Below are positions 1 to 10,111 of a stretch of 64,000 nt of DNA, piece by piece. Origin of the DNA: SCGC-AG-212-J23 sp035649175 (GTDB lineage: Bacteria > Pseudomonadota > Gammaproteobacteria > Burkholderiales > SG8-39). Positions within the stretch are counted from its first letter, which is position 1. Each line of letters begins with the position of its first letter. Below the pieces are notes generated by a model that was not told where the DNA came from, did no database searches, and worked only from the letters and a program-made list of their open reading frames with translations. The stretch spans positions 1-64,000 of the forward strand of contig DASRKB010000033.1 in NCBI GenBank assembly GCA_035649175.1, given 5' to 3'. The position numbers and the translations under genes are program-made.

Positions 1-1191
<1,191 letters not shown>

Positions 1192-1208
1192 TCGGAATAG
1201 AAGAAGAC

Positions 1209-1520
1209 ATGCAAAGTCAGAGAATTCGCATCAGGCTGAAGGCGTACGACTACCGGCTGATCGACCAGTCGGCACTCGAGATCGTCGACACGGCGAAGCG
1301 CACCGGCGCGGTCGTGCGCGGGCCGGTGCCGCTGCCGACGCGGCGTCAGCGCTTCGACCTGCTGCGCTCGCCGCATATCGACAAGGCGTCGCGCGACCAG
1401 CTGGAAATCCGTACGCATCTGCGGCTGATGGACATCATTGATCCGACGGACAAGACGGTCGACGCGCTCATGAAGCTCGACTTGCCCGCCGGTGTCGACG
1501 TGGAGATCAAGGTTCAATAG
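1209..1520 (+). CDS. rpsJ: 30S ribosomal protein S10
   Basis: Small-subunit head protein (103 residues), also the NusE partner of NusB in antitermination in characterised bacteria. The ATG gives MQSQRIRIRLKAYDYRLID, the classic S10 start, and the protein carries the RSPHIDKASRDQ segment. It lies 17 bases after tuf with a GAAGA purine run as a weak ribosome site. It is first in the S10 block and is followed by a 94-base leader with hairpin potential before rplC. Confidence 0.98.
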   Translation: MQSQRIRIRLKAYDYRLIDQSALEIVDTAKRTGAVVRGPVPLPTRRQRFDLLRSPHIDKASRDQLEIRTHLRLMDIIDPTDKTVDALMKLDLPAGVDVEIKVQ

Positions 1521-1555
1521 GCGCCTAACGCTTTTTCGGGGCTTTGTTGTTCTTT

Positions 1556-1592
1556 GCGGGCCAATTGCAGCCCGCGTCCCTGCCTAAGCGGG
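1556..1592 (+). promoter_or_regulatory. Competing hairpins in rpsJ-rplC leader
   Basis: In the 94-base gap, GCGGGC (1556-1561) can pair with GCCCGC (1570-1575) around an 8-base loop. The same middle strand CCCGC (1571-1575) can instead pair with GCGGG (1588-1592). The two stems exclude each other, as in attenuator or protein-binding leaders. The rplC ribosome site AGAGGAAGG follows about 12 bases later. Function is inferred only. In E. coli the L4-responsive leader lies before rpsJ, not here. Confidence 0.35.
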
Positions 1593-1614
1593 GATTAACA
1601 CATAAGAGGAAGGT

Positions 1615-2253
1615 ATGAGTATCGGTTTGGTCGGCCGGAAGGTCGGCATGACGCGGATCTTCACCGATGACGGAGCGACGCTGCCCGTCACGGTGCTGGA
1701 CGTTTCCGACAACCGCATCACCCAGATCAAGACGGCCGAGAAGGACGGCTACGCCGCGGTGCAGGTCACATTCGGCAAGCGGCGGGCAAATCGCGTGTCC
1801 AAGCCCCTCGCCGGCCATCTTGCCAAGGCGCAGGTGGAGGCGGGCCGGCTGCTGCGCGAGTTCCGCGCCCGCGCCGAGGATCTCGCCGTGCTGAAGGTCG
1901 GCGGCAAGATCGGCGTCGAGATCTTCAAGGTCGGCCAGAAGGTCGATGTGCAGGGCGTGACCATCGGCAAGGGCTTCGCCGGCGTCATCAAGCGCCACCA
2001 CTTCCATTCCCAGCGCGCGAGCCACGGCAACTCCATATCACACCGCACGCCGGGCTCCACCGGCCAGAACCAGAGCCCGGCGCACGTGTTCCCGGGCAAG
2101 CGCATGCCGGGCCACCTGGGCAACAAGCGTCGCACGATCTCGAACCTCCAGATCGTGCGCATCGACGCCGAGCGCCAGCTACTGCTCGTCAAGGGTTCGG
2201 TGCCCGGCTCGAGCGGCCGCGACGTCGTCATCAAACCTGCGGTGAAGGGCTAG
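1615..2253 (+). CDS. rplC: 50S ribosomal protein L3
   Basis: Early-assembling large-subunit protein near the peptidyl-transferase centre, 212 residues. The start MSIGLVGRKVGMTRIF is family-typical and is preceded by AGAGGAAGG. The GSTGQNQSPAHVFPGKRM loop near residue 145-162 carries the glutamine methylated by PrmB in characterised homologues. The gene is two bases upstream of rplD in the S10 block. Confidence 0.98.
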   Translation: MSIGLVGRKVGMTRIFTDDGATLPVTVLDVSDNRITQIKTAEKDGYAAVQVTFGKRRANRVSKPLAGHLAKAQVEAGRLLREFRARAEDLAVLKVGGKIGVEIFKVGQKVDVQGVTIGKGFAGVIKRHHFHSQRASHGNSISHRTPGSTGQNQSPAHVFPGKRMPGHLGNKRRTISNLQIVRIDAERQLLLVKGSVPGSSGRDVVIKPAVKG

Positions 2254-2255
2254 CC

Positions 2256-2861
2256 ATGGAACTCAAGATGGTCGGCGCCGGCACGCACCAGGCCGAGGAC
2301 GCGATCTTCGGCCGCGACTTCAACGAGGCCCTCGTTCATCAGCTGGTCGTCGCCTACCAGGCCAATGCGCGGTTCGGAACGCGCGCGCAGAAGGACCGTG
2401 GCGCCGTGCGTCACTCCACGCGCAAGCCGTGGCGCCAGAAGGGAACCGGACGGGCGCGCGCCGGGATGACGTCGAGCCCGCTGTGGCGGGGCGGCGGCAA
2501 GATTTTCCCGAACTCGCCCGACGAGAATTTCAGCCAGAAGATCAACCGGAAGATGTACCGCGCAGGCCTCTGCTCGATCCTCTCCCAGCTGGCGCGCGAG
2601 GACCGCATCCGCGTCGTCGAGGAGTTTCGCCTCGAACAGCCGAAAACCAGGCTGCTTGCCCAGAAGCTGAAGGACATGGGATTCGAGCGCGTTCTCGTCA
2701 TCACCGACGAGGTCGACCGGAACCTTCAACTGTCCTCACGCAATTTGCCGGACGTGGAGGTGATCGCGGCGCGCCAGGCGAACCCCGTCGCCCTGGTCGG
2801 CTACCCGAGCGTGGTGGTGACGAAGGCAGCGCTCGCCAAGCTCCAGGAGATGCTGAAATGA
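2256..2861 (+). CDS. rplD: 50S ribosomal protein L4
   Basis: Large-subunit protein lining the exit tunnel, 201 residues. It has the KPWRQKGTGRARAG tunnel-loop motif near residues 58-71 and the usual SPLWRGGG continuation. In E. coli L4 also represses its own operon, and whether that holds here is unknown. Its TGA overlaps the ATG of rplW (ATGA), indicating translational coupling. Confidence 0.98.
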   Translation: MELKMVGAGTHQAEDAIFGRDFNEALVHQLVVAYQANARFGTRAQKDRGAVRHSTRKPWRQKGTGRARAGMTSSPLWRGGGKIFPNSPDENFSQKINRKMYRAGLCSILSQLAREDRIRVVEEFRLEQPKTRLLAQKLKDMGFERVLVITDEVDRNLQLSSRNLPDVEVIAARQANPVALVGYPSVVVTKAALAKLQEMLK

Positions 2862-3163
2862 AGAAGTATCTGGCGGAGCAGCTGATGAACGTGGTCCTTG
2901 CCCCCGTGGTCTCGGAGAAGAGCACCTTCGTCGCCGAACGCAACCGGCAGTACGTCTTTCGCGTCGCCGATGACGCCACGAAGCCAGAAATAAAGGCCGC
3001 GATCGAGCTGATGTTCAAGACCAAGGTGGAATCGGTCACCGTGCTGAATGTCACCGGGAAGGAGCGCCGCTTCGGCCGCACGATCGGACGGCGGCGGAAC
3101 TGGAAGAAGGCCTACGTGCGCCTCGCCGCCGGCCAGGAAATCAACTTCGCAGCGACAGAGTAA
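2858..3163 (+). CDS. rplW: 50S ribosomal protein L23
   Basis: Protein at the tunnel exit that docks trigger factor and SRP, 101 residues. The ATG overlapping the rplD stop was chosen. The protein contains the family landmark APVVSEKST near residue 14 and the basic GRTIGRRRNWKKAYV loop near residue 70. It is slightly longer at the N terminus than E. coli L23 (MKKYLAEQLMNVVL). Confidence 0.97.
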   Translation: MKKYLAEQLMNVVLAPVVSEKSTFVAERNRQYVFRVADDATKPEIKAAIELMFKTKVESVTVLNVTGKERRFGRTIGRRRNWKKAYVRLAAGQEINFAATE

Positions 3164-3176
3164 GGAAGGCACGCGC

Positions 3177-4004
3177 ATGCCTCTCGTCAAAGTCAAACCG
3201 ACCTCGCCGGGACGCCGCGCGCTCGTCAAGGTCGTGACCCCTGGGCTGCACAAGGGCGACCCGCACTGGGCGCTGACGGTCAACCAGTCGAAGATGGACG
3301 GGCGCAACGTGCACGGCCGGGTCACCATGCGCCACAAAGGGGGCGGGCACAAGCAGCACTACCGCGTCGTGGACTTCCGTCGAAACAAGGACGGCATCCC
3401 GGCCCGCGTGGAGCGCCTCGAATACGATCCCAATCGCAGTGCGCACCTCGCCCTTCTGCTGTATGTCGACGGCGAGCGCCGCTACGTGATCGCGCCGAAG
3501 GGCGTGACGGTCGGGGCCCAGATTGTGTCCGGCGCCGAGGCACCGATCAAGCCCGGCAACGCTCTGCCTCTTCGCAACATCCCCGTGGGCACGACTATCC
3601 ATTGCGTCGAGATGATGCCCGGCAAGGGGGCGCAGCTCGCCCGCTCCGCTGGTTCGGGTGTGCAACTGCTTGCGCGGGAAGGTTCGTACGCGCAGCTGCG
3701 CTTGCGCTCGGGCGAGATTCGCAAAGTGCACGTCGACTGCCGCGCGACCATCGGGGAGGCGGGCAACGAGGAGCATAACCTCGAGTCCATCGGCAAGGCG
3801 GGACGCAAGCGCTGGCGCGGGGTGCGTCCCACCGTGCGCGGCGTGGCGATGAATCCGATCGACCATCCACATGGCGGCGGCGAGGGCCGTACCGCGGCGG
3901 CGCAGCCGCCCGTCTCGCCTTGGGGCGTGCAGACGAAAGGCTACAAGACGCGCAAGAACAAGCGGACACAGGTCATGATCGTCCGCGACAGGCGAGTGAA
4001 ATAA
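3177..4004 (+). CDS. rplB: 50S ribosomal protein L2
   Basis: Primary 23S rRNA-binding protein needed for subunit joining and peptidyl transfer, 275 residues. It has MRHKGGGHKQHYRVVDF near residue 50 and the conserved C-terminal NPIDHPHGGGEGR motif with the functionally important histidine. A strong AAGGAAGG ribosome site precedes the ATG. It is followed eight bases later by rpsS. Confidence 0.98.
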   Translation: MPLVKVKPTSPGRRALVKVVTPGLHKGDPHWALTVNQSKMDGRNVHGRVTMRHKGGGHKQHYRVVDFRRNKDGIPARVERLEYDPNRSAHLALLLYVDGERRYVIAPKGVTVGAQIVSGAEAPIKPGNALPLRNIPVGTTIHCVEMMPGKGAQLARSAGSGVQLLAREGSYAQLRLRSGEIRKVHVDCRATIGEAGNEEHNLESIGKAGRKRWRGVRPTVRGVAMNPIDHPHGGGEGRTAAAQPPVSPWGVQTKGYKTRKNKRTQVMIVRDRRVK

Positions 4005-4012
4005 GGACAGCC

Positions 4013-4366
4013 ATGGCACGCTCAGTCAAGAAAGGTCCGTTCGTAGACCACCATCTGATGAAGAAGGTGGAGACCGCCCGCAGTACGAGCGACAAGCGCC
4101 CGATCAAGACTTGGTCGCGCCGCTCGACCATCGTGCCGGACTTCATCGGCCTCACCATCGCGGTCCATAACGGCAAGCAGCACGTGCCGGTGTACGTGAC
4201 CGAGAACATGGTGGGCCACAAGCTCGGCGAGTTCGCGCTGACGCGAATCTTCAAGAGCCACTCTGCCGTCGGCAAGCGCACCGAGGAGCCTGTCGGCAGG
4301 CCTCCCGCCGCGGCCGCCCCGGCGCCGGCTGCCGCCCCCGCCGCGCCCGCGGCCACGAAGAAATAG
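4013..4366 (+). CDS. rpsS: 30S ribosomal protein S19, with Ala/Pro tail
   Basis: Small-subunit head protein that forms a complex with S13. MARSVKKGPFVDHHLMKK and KLGEFALTRIFKSHS are diagnostic. The conserved core ends near residue 92, but the frame continues to 117 residues with an alanine/proline-rich tail ending in ATKK. The tail is one of several low-complexity extensions in this r-protein block. It is in frame with good coding composition and is followed by rplV after a short gap. Confidence 0.97.
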   Translation: MARSVKKGPFVDHHLMKKVETARSTSDKRPIKTWSRRSTIVPDFIGLTIAVHNGKQHVPVYVTENMVGHKLGEFALTRIFKSHSAVGKRTEEPVGRPPAAAAPAPAAAPAAPAATKK

Positions 4367-4375
4367 GTGGACGCA

Positions 4376-4705
4376 ATGGAAACCAAGGCAACCCTGCGAG
4401 GCGCGCGCCTCTCGGCCCAGAAGGGCCGGCTGGTGGCGGATCTCATCCGCGGCAAGCCGGTGGATCAGGCGATGAACATTCTGGCCTTCACGCCGAAGAA
4501 GGGTGCCGCGATCGTGCGCAAGGTGCTCGAGTCGGCGATCGCCAACGCCGAGCACAACGACGGCGCCGACATCGACACACTGAAAGTGAAGGCCATCCAC
4601 GTCGAGCGCGGCATGTTCCTAAAGCGCTTCCAGGCGCGCGCCAAGGGCCGCGGCAACCGCGTGCTGAAGCACACCTGTCACATCTTCCTGACGGTCGGAG
4701 ACTGA
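4376..4705 (+). CDS. rplV: 50S ribosomal protein L22
   Basis: Tunnel protein of 109 residues with METKATLRGARLSAQK at the start and the GRGNRVLKHTCHI segment at the end. A GTG nine bases upstream could also start the frame. The ATG is preferred because METKA is the family-typical start and because the AGGTGG just upstream then acts as ribosome site. The TGA abuts the rpsC ATG. Confidence 0.97.
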   Translation: METKATLRGARLSAQKGRLVADLIRGKPVDQAMNILAFTPKKGAAIVRKVLESAIANAEHNDGADIDTLKVKAIHVERGMFLKRFQARAKGRGNRVLKHTCHIFLTVGD

Positions 4706-5569
<864 letters not shown>

Positions 5570-5573
5570 CGAC

Positions 5574-5990
5574 ATGCTTCAACCGGCGAGAACCAAGTAC
5601 CGCAAGCAGCAGAAGGGCCGCAATACGGGCGTCGCCACGCGGGGTGCCAAGGTTTCCTTCGGCGAATACGGGCTGAAGGCCACCACGCGCGGCCGGCTCA
5701 CCGCGCGCCAGCTCGAGGCGGCGCGGCGCGCGATGTCGCGCCACATCAAGCGGGGCGGTCGCATCTGGATCCGCGTGTTTCCGGACAAGCCCATTTCCCA
5801 GAAGCCGGCCGAGGTCCGGATGGGCAATGGAAAAGGCAATCCGGAATACTTCGTCGCTGAGATCCAGCCAGGCAAGGTGCTTTTCGAGATGGACGGCGTG
5901 GTCGAGGCACTCGCAAAGGAGGCCTTCGCGCTTGCGGCGGCGAAGCTCCCATTCCGCACGATCGTCGTCCAGCGTCTGTTGGGGGGATGA
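5574..5990 (+). CDS. rplP: 50S ribosomal protein L16
   Basis: Central-protuberance protein near the A site, 138 residues (E. coli 136). MLQPARTKYRKQQKGRN is the standard start, and the GRIWIRVFPDKPISQKP segment holds the arginine hydroxylated by YcfD in some proteobacteria. The end overlaps the beginning of rpmC. Confidence 0.98.
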   Translation: MLQPARTKYRKQQKGRNTGVATRGAKVSFGEYGLKATTRGRLTARQLEAARRAMSRHIKRGGRIWIRVFPDKPISQKPAEVRMGNGKGNPEYFVAEIQPGKVLFEMDGVVEALAKEAFALAAAKLPFRTIVVQRLLGG

Positions 5991-5992
5991 GG

Positions 5993-6184
5993 ATGAAACC
6001 GAGCGAACTTCGCGCCAAAAGCGGCGAAGACCTGCAGAAGGAGCTGGAAGCGCTGCTGCGCGCGCAGTTCGGCCTGCGGATGCAGGCTGCGACCCAGCAA
6101 CTCAGCAACACCAGCCAATTGAAGAAGGTCCGACGCGACATCGCGCGCGTGCGCACCATGATGAGGGAAAAGGCGGTCAAGTGA
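5993..6184 (+). CDS. rpmC: 50S ribosomal protein L29
   Basis: Small helical-hairpin protein at the tunnel exit, 63 residues. It starts MKPSELRAKSGEDL and contains ARVRTMMREK near the end. Two ATGs lie six bases apart. The second is chosen because it matches the family start and leaves the GGGGGG run at the rplP end in ribosome-site position. Choosing the first would add two residues. Confidence 0.95.
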   Translation: MKPSELRAKSGEDLQKELEALLRAQFGLRMQAATQQLSNTSQLKKVRRDIARVRTMMREKAVK

Positions 6185-6450
6185 GCGAGAAACCGACGAC
6201 GAATCCGCGGCAGCTGACGGGCCGCGTCGTAAGCGACAAGATGCAGAAGACCGTGGTAGTGCGCGTCGAGCGCCGCGTACGCGACCCGCTGATGGGCAAG
6301 ACCATCACTCGCAGCCGCAAGTATCACGCGCACGTGGAATCCGGCGAGTTCCGGGAGGGGGACCTGGTCGAGATCGCGGAGTGCCGGCCCGTGTCGCGCA
6401 CGAAGTCCTGGCGCGTCACGCGTCTTGTGGAGAAGTCGAAGGCCGTCTAG
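6181..6450 (+). CDS. rpsQ: 30S ribosomal protein S17
   Basis: Primary 16S-binding protein of 89 residues with an OB fold. The GTG start overlaps the rpmC TGA (GTGA). It contains GRVVSDKMQKTVVVRVERRV and ends with SRTKSWRVTRLVEK, both typical. It is last in the S10 block. A 112-base gap with a strong hairpin then separates it from rplN, the same place where the E. coli S10 and spc operons meet. Confidence 0.97.
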   Translation: MSEKPTTNPRQLTGRVVSDKMQKTVVVRVERRVRDPLMGKTITRSRKYHAHVESGEFREGDLVEIAECRPVSRTKSWRVTRLVEKSKAV

Positions 6451-6467
6451 AATTCGGGTCCCCCACG

Positions 6468-6484
6468 AGCCGGCGTTGCCGGTT
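6468..6484 (+). terminator. Hairpin at S10/spc boundary
   Basis: AGCCGGC (6468-6474) pairs with GCCGGTT (6478-6484) around a GTT loop, seven pairs including one G-U, in the gap between rpsQ and rplN. No U-run follows, so it is not a canonical intrinsic terminator. It could be a weak terminator, an RNA-stability element or a protein-binding leader. The position at the operon boundary makes some role plausible. Confidence 0.3.
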
Positions 6485-6562
6485 CGAACAGCAGGGGTCC
6501 AAGACTGCCCGCGCAAGCACCACGTCGTCGATGCGGAGCAAGTTGGAGCGGAGAGAAAGCAA

Positions 6563-6931
6563 ATGATTCAGATGCAGTCCGTATTGGACGTGGCCGACAA
6601 CACCGGCGCGCGTGCCGTGATGTGCATCAAGGTGCTGGGCGGCTCCAAGCGCCGCTACGCCTCCATCGGCGACGTGATTCGGGTGAGCGTCAAGGATGCG
6701 GCGCCTCGCGGGCGAGTGAAGAAGGGCGAGATCTATCACGCCGTGGTGGTACGCACAGCCAAGGGCGTGCGCCGCTCCGACGGCTCGCTAATCCGCTTCG
6801 ACCGCAATGCGGCGGTGCTGCTCACCCCTAAGCTCGAGCCGATCGGTACGCGGATCTTCGGCCCGGTGACGCGCGAGCTGAGGACCGAGCGCTTCATGAA
6901 GATCGTGTCGCTCGCGCCGGAGGTGCTGTGA
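6563..6931 (+). CDS. rplN: 50S ribosomal protein L14
   Basis: Intersubunit-bridge protein of 122 residues, exactly the usual length. MIQMQSVLDVADNTGAR and the C-terminal RELRTERFMKIVSLAPEVL are diagnostic. A GGAGCGGAGAG purine stretch precedes the ATG. It is first in the spc block, and its TGA overlaps the ATG of rplX by one base. Confidence 0.98.
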   Translation: MIQMQSVLDVADNTGARAVMCIKVLGGSKRRYASIGDVIRVSVKDAAPRGRVKKGEIYHAVVVRTAKGVRRSDGSLIRFDRNAAVLLTPKLEPIGTRIFGPVTRELRTERFMKIVSLAPEVL

Positions 6932-7248
6932 TGCGGAGGATTCGAAAGGGCGATGAAGTCGTGGTGCTGGCCGGGCGCGACAAGGGCAAGCGCGGCACGG
7001 TGCTGCGCCGCATCGACGCGCAGCACGTCGTAGTCGAAGGCGTGAACCGGGTGAAGAAGCACCAGCGGCCCAATCCGATGAAGGGCCAGACCGGGGGCAT
7101 CGTGGACAAGGACATGCCAATCCACGTCTCCAACGTGGCGCTCTTCAACCCCGGTACGAAGAAGGCGGATCGCGTCGGCGCCAGGAGGCTCGAGGACGGG
7201 CGCAAGGTACGCGTGTTCAAAGGAAACGGCGAGCAGGTGGACGCTTAA
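6931..7248 (+). CDS. rplX: 50S ribosomal protein L24
   Basis: Assembly-initiating large-subunit protein with a KOW motif (KGDEVVVLAGRDKGKRG, residues about 6-22), 105 residues. The ATG sharing a base with the rplN stop is preferred. A GTG three bases upstream is an alternative. The VNRVKKHQRPNP segment is typical. Confidence 0.97.
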   Translation: MRRIRKGDEVVVLAGRDKGKRGTVLRRIDAQHVVVEGVNRVKKHQRPNPMKGQTGGIVDKDMPIHVSNVALFNPGTKKADRVGARRLEDGRKVRVFKGNGEQVDA

Positions 7249-7250
7249 AC

Positions 7251-7925
7251 ATGGCCAAGGAAGACAAGTCGAAGCAGGAAAAACCCGAGCGCAAGGCCGG
7301 GCCGCCGCATGTGCAGAAGCCGAAGAAGGAGGCGCCGGCCCCCAAGAAGGAGGCGAAACCAGCCGCGCCCGAGCAGCCCGCGCCGCCGCCGCGCCTCGGC
7401 CAGTACTACCGGGACAAGGTCGTTCCAGACCTCATGCAGAAGTTCGGCTACAAGACCGTGATGCAGGTGCCGCGCCTGCGGAAGATCACGATCAACATGG
7501 GCGTAGGCGAAACCACCTCCGACAAGAAGGTGCTCGACAGCGCCGTCGCCGACATGACGAAGATCGCGGGGCAGAAGCCCGTGGTCACGAAGGCTCGCCG
7601 CTCGATCGCGAACTTCAAGGTGCGCGCCGGGTTCCCGGTCGGCTGCATGGTGACCCTGCGCGGGACGCGCATGTACGAGTTCCTCGACAGGCTGGTGAAC
7701 ATCGCCATGCCGCGCATCCGCGATTTCCGCGGAGTCTCCAATCGCGCTTTCGACGGCCGCGGCAACTACAGCCTTGGATTCAAGGAGCAGATCATCTTCC
7801 CCGAGATCGATTACGACAAGATCGACGCGCTGCGTGGCATGAATATCGCCATCACCACCAGCGCGAAGACCGACGACGAGGCGCGCGCCCTGCTCGCAGC
7901 GTTCCGGTTTCCGTTCAAGCACTGA
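7251..7925 (+). CDS. rplE: 50S ribosomal protein L5, with charged N-terminal extension
   Basis: 5S-rRNA-binding protein. The family core begins near residue 46 (LGQYYRDKVVPDLMQKFGY) and contains RLRKITINMGVG and RDFRGVSNRAFDGRGNYS. Ahead of it are about 45 residues rich in lysine, proline and alanine, making 224 residues against the usual 179. No in-frame ATG lies at the core start, and this ATG sits two bases after rplX, so the extension is probably real. Confidence 0.96.
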   Translation: MAKEDKSKQEKPERKAGPPHVQKPKKEAPAPKKEAKPAAPEQPAPPPRLGQYYRDKVVPDLMQKFGYKTVMQVPRLRKITINMGVGETTSDKKVLDSAVADMTKIAGQKPVVTKARRSIANFKVRAGFPVGCMVTLRGTRMYEFLDRLVNIAMPRIRDFRGVSNRAFDGRGNYSLGFKEQIIFPEIDYDKIDALRGMNIAITTSAKTDDEARALLAAFRFPFKH

Positions 7926-7936
7926 AAGAGAGCCAC

Positions 7937-8242
7937 ATGGCAAAGCTCGCACTGAAGCTCCGGGATCAAAGGCGCCGCAAGACGGTTGAAAAGTTCAAGG
8001 CCAAGCGGACGGCGCTGCTCGAGATCATCCATGACTCGCGCGCGTCGGACGAGGCGCGCGAGGAAGCGCGCGCCAAGCTGCAGAAGCTGCCGCGCGACGC
8101 GTCGCCGGTCCGGCTGCGCAACCGCTGCGCGCTCACGGGGCGGCCGCGCGGCGTCTATCGCAAGTTCGGCTTGGGCCGGAACAAGCTTCGCGACCTCGCG
8201 CTGAAAGGCGAGGTACCGGGCGTCATCAAGGCAAGCTGGTAG
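7937..8242 (+). CDS. rpsN: 30S ribosomal protein S14 (long, zinc-free type)
   Basis: Small-subunit head protein of 101 residues, the long proteobacterial form without the CxxC zinc knuckles. It contains SPVRLRNRCALTGRPRGVYRKFG near residues 55-77 and ends GVIKASW. AAAGAGAG precedes the ATG as ribosome site. Confidence 0.97.
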   Translation: MAKLALKLRDQRRRKTVEKFKAKRTALLEIIHDSRASDEAREEARAKLQKLPRDASPVRLRNRCALTGRPRGVYRKFGLGRNKLRDLALKGEVPGVIKASW

Positions 8243-8265
8243 CCCATGAGGGCAAGGAGAGCACG

Positions 8266-8661
8266 ATGAGCATGAGCGACCCGATCGCGGACATGCTGAC
8301 CCGTATCCGCAATGCGCAGATGGTCGGGCATGCCGAGGTGGTGATGCCCGCCTCGCGGCTGAAGGCGTCGATCGCCAAGGTGCTGAAGGACGAGGGATAC
8401 ATCGAGGACTACGCGCTGCGGGACGATGGCGCGCGCAAGGAGCTGCGCATCGGCCTGAAGTACTACGCGGGCCGGCCGGTCATCGAGCGGCTGGAGCGAG
8501 TCTCCAAGCCGGGCTTGCGCGTCTACCGCCGCCGCGACGACATTCCCAGGGTCATGAACGGCCTCGGGGTGGCGATTCTGTCCACCTCGCGTGGCGTCAT
8601 GACCGACCGCAAGGCCCGCGCCGACGGCGTGGGCGGCGAAATTCTCTGCATCGTCGCCTGA
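8266..8661 (+). CDS. rpsH: 30S ribosomal protein S8
   Basis: 16S-binding protein that in E. coli also represses spc-operon translation, 131 residues. The start MSMSDPIADMLTRIRNAQ has AAGGAGAG at good spacing. The ATG two codons downstream is an alternative. The C terminus STSRGVMTDRKARADGVGGE is typical. Confidence 0.97.
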   Translation: MSMSDPIADMLTRIRNAQMVGHAEVVMPASRLKASIAKVLKDEGYIEDYALRDDGARKELRIGLKYYAGRPVIERLERVSKPGLRVYRRRDDIPRVMNGLGVAILSTSRGVMTDRKARADGVGGEILCIVA

Positions 8662-8670
8662 GGTCCGGCC

Positions 8671-9204
8671 ATGTCGCGAATCGCAAAATTCCCCATTCCA
8701 CTGCCCAAGGGCGTCGAGGTCACCGTTGCCTCCGGCACGATCTCCGTCAAGGGTCCGCTCGGCACCATGTCGCGCGCGGCGGATCCCAACGTGGCGATCG
8801 AGAGGAACGGCGAGACGCTGGTATGCAAGGCGCTCGGGAACTCGCGGCACGCCAACGCCATGTCGGGAACCATGCGCGCCCTGGTCGCCAACATGGTGAC
8901 CGGCGTTAGCAAGGGCTTCGAGAAGCGCCTCGCGCTGGTCGGCGTGGGCTTTCGCGCCCAGGCGCAGGGCGACAAGCTCAACATGACGCTCGGCTTCTCG
9001 CACCCCGTAGTGCACCAGATGCCAAAGGGCATCAAGGTCGCGACACCGACACAGACCGAGATCGTGCTCAGCGGAATCGACAAGCAGCTCGTCGGTCAGG
9101 TCGCTGCGGAAGTGCGCAGCCATCGCGCGCCGGAACCCTACAAGGGCAAGGGCGTGCGCTACGCCGACGAGGTTATCGTGCTGAAGGAAACGAAGAAGAA
9201 ATAG
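8671..9204 (+). CDS. rplF: 50S ribosomal protein L6
   Basis: Large-subunit protein at the base of the L7/L12 stalk, 177 residues, the usual length. It has two repeated domains and the C-terminal PEPYKGKGVRYADEVI segment characteristic of the family. It lies nine bases after rpsH and five before rplR. Confidence 0.98.
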   Translation: MSRIAKFPIPLPKGVEVTVASGTISVKGPLGTMSRAADPNVAIERNGETLVCKALGNSRHANAMSGTMRALVANMVTGVSKGFEKRLALVGVGFRAQAQGDKLNMTLGFSHPVVHQMPKGIKVATPTQTEIVLSGIDKQLVGQVAAEVRSHRAPEPYKGKGVRYADEVIVLKETKKK

Positions 9205-9209
9205 CTGCC

Positions 9210-9566
9210 ATGAGCGACAAGACCACTTCCCGACTGCGGCGCGCGCGACAGACGCGGCTGAAGATCCGCGAGGTCGGCGCCATTCGCCTGACCGTGCACC
9301 GCACGAACACGAATATCTACGCGCAGATCACCTCTCCCGCAGGGGACCGGGTGCTCGCGAGCGCCTCCACCGTGGAGAAGGAAGTCCGCGCGCAGCTGAA
9401 GAGCGGCGGCAACCGCAAGGCGGCCGAGCTGATCGGCCAGCGCATCGCGGCAAAGGCAAGGGAAAAAGGCATCGAGAGTGTCGCCTTCGACCGCGCGGGC
9501 TATCGCTACCACGGTCGGGTGAAGGCGCTCGCTGAGGCCGCCCGTGCGGGTGGACTTAAGTTCTAA
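9210..9566 (+). CDS. rplR: 50S ribosomal protein L18
   Basis: 5S-rRNA partner protein of 118 residues. VHRTNTNIYAQITSPAGD and the C-terminal DRAGYRYHGRVKALAEAARAGG are diagnostic. The N-terminal basic arm (SRLRRARQTRLKI) binds 5S rRNA in homologues. Confidence 0.97.
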   Translation: MSDKTTSRLRRARQTRLKIREVGAIRLTVHRTNTNIYAQITSPAGDRVLASASTVEKEVRAQLKSGGNRKAAELIGQRIAAKAREKGIESVAFDRAGYRYHGRVKALAEAARAGGLKF

Positions 9567-9592
9567 GAGGGCCGGAGTTCTAACGAGGGCAT

Positions 9593-10111
9593 ATGGCGAA
9601 GATTCAACCGAGGATGCAGCACGAAGAGCGAGGCGACGGCCTGCGCGAGAAGATGGTCGCCGTCAATCGCGTCACCAAAGTCGTCAAGGGAGGACGCGTG
9701 CTTGGCTTCGCGGCGCTTACCGTGGTGGGCGACGGCGACGGCGGGGTCGGCATGGGTAAGGGTAAGGCGCGCGAGGTGCCCGTCGCGGTGCAGAAGGCGA
9801 TGGAGGAGGCGCGGCGCAAGCTCTTCAAGGTGAAGCTCAAGAATGGCACGCTGCACCACCGCGTCACCGGCCGTCACGGCTCGGCCAAGGTTCTGATGCA
9901 GCCGGCTTCGGAAGGCACCGGCATCATCGCCGGCGGCCCCATGCGAGCGGTATTCGAGGTGATGGGCGTGACCAACGTGCTCGCCAAGTGCTTCGGCTCC
10001 ACCAATCCCTATAACGTGGTGCGGGCCACGCTGAACGGGCTGCGTGCGATGAGCACGCCGGCCGAGATCGCGGCGCGCCGCGGCAAGACCGTCGAGGAGA
10101 TCACCGGGTGA
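9593..10111 (+). CDS. rpsE: 30S ribosomal protein S5
   Basis: Fidelity (ram) protein of the small subunit, 172 residues. It contains the double-stranded RNA-binding-like segment LREKMVAVNRVTKVVKGGR near residue 20 and FGSTNPYNVVRATLNGL near residue 130. Its TGA overlaps the GTG start of rpmD (GTGA). Confidence 0.98.
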   Translation: MAKIQPRMQHEERGDGLREKMVAVNRVTKVVKGGRVLGFAALTVVGDGDGGVGMGKGKAREVPVAVQKAMEEARRKLFKVKLKNGTLHHRVTGRHGSAKVLMQPASEGTGIIAGGPMRAVFEVMGVTNVLAKCFGSTNPYNVVRATLNGLRAMSTPAEIAARRGKTVEEITG

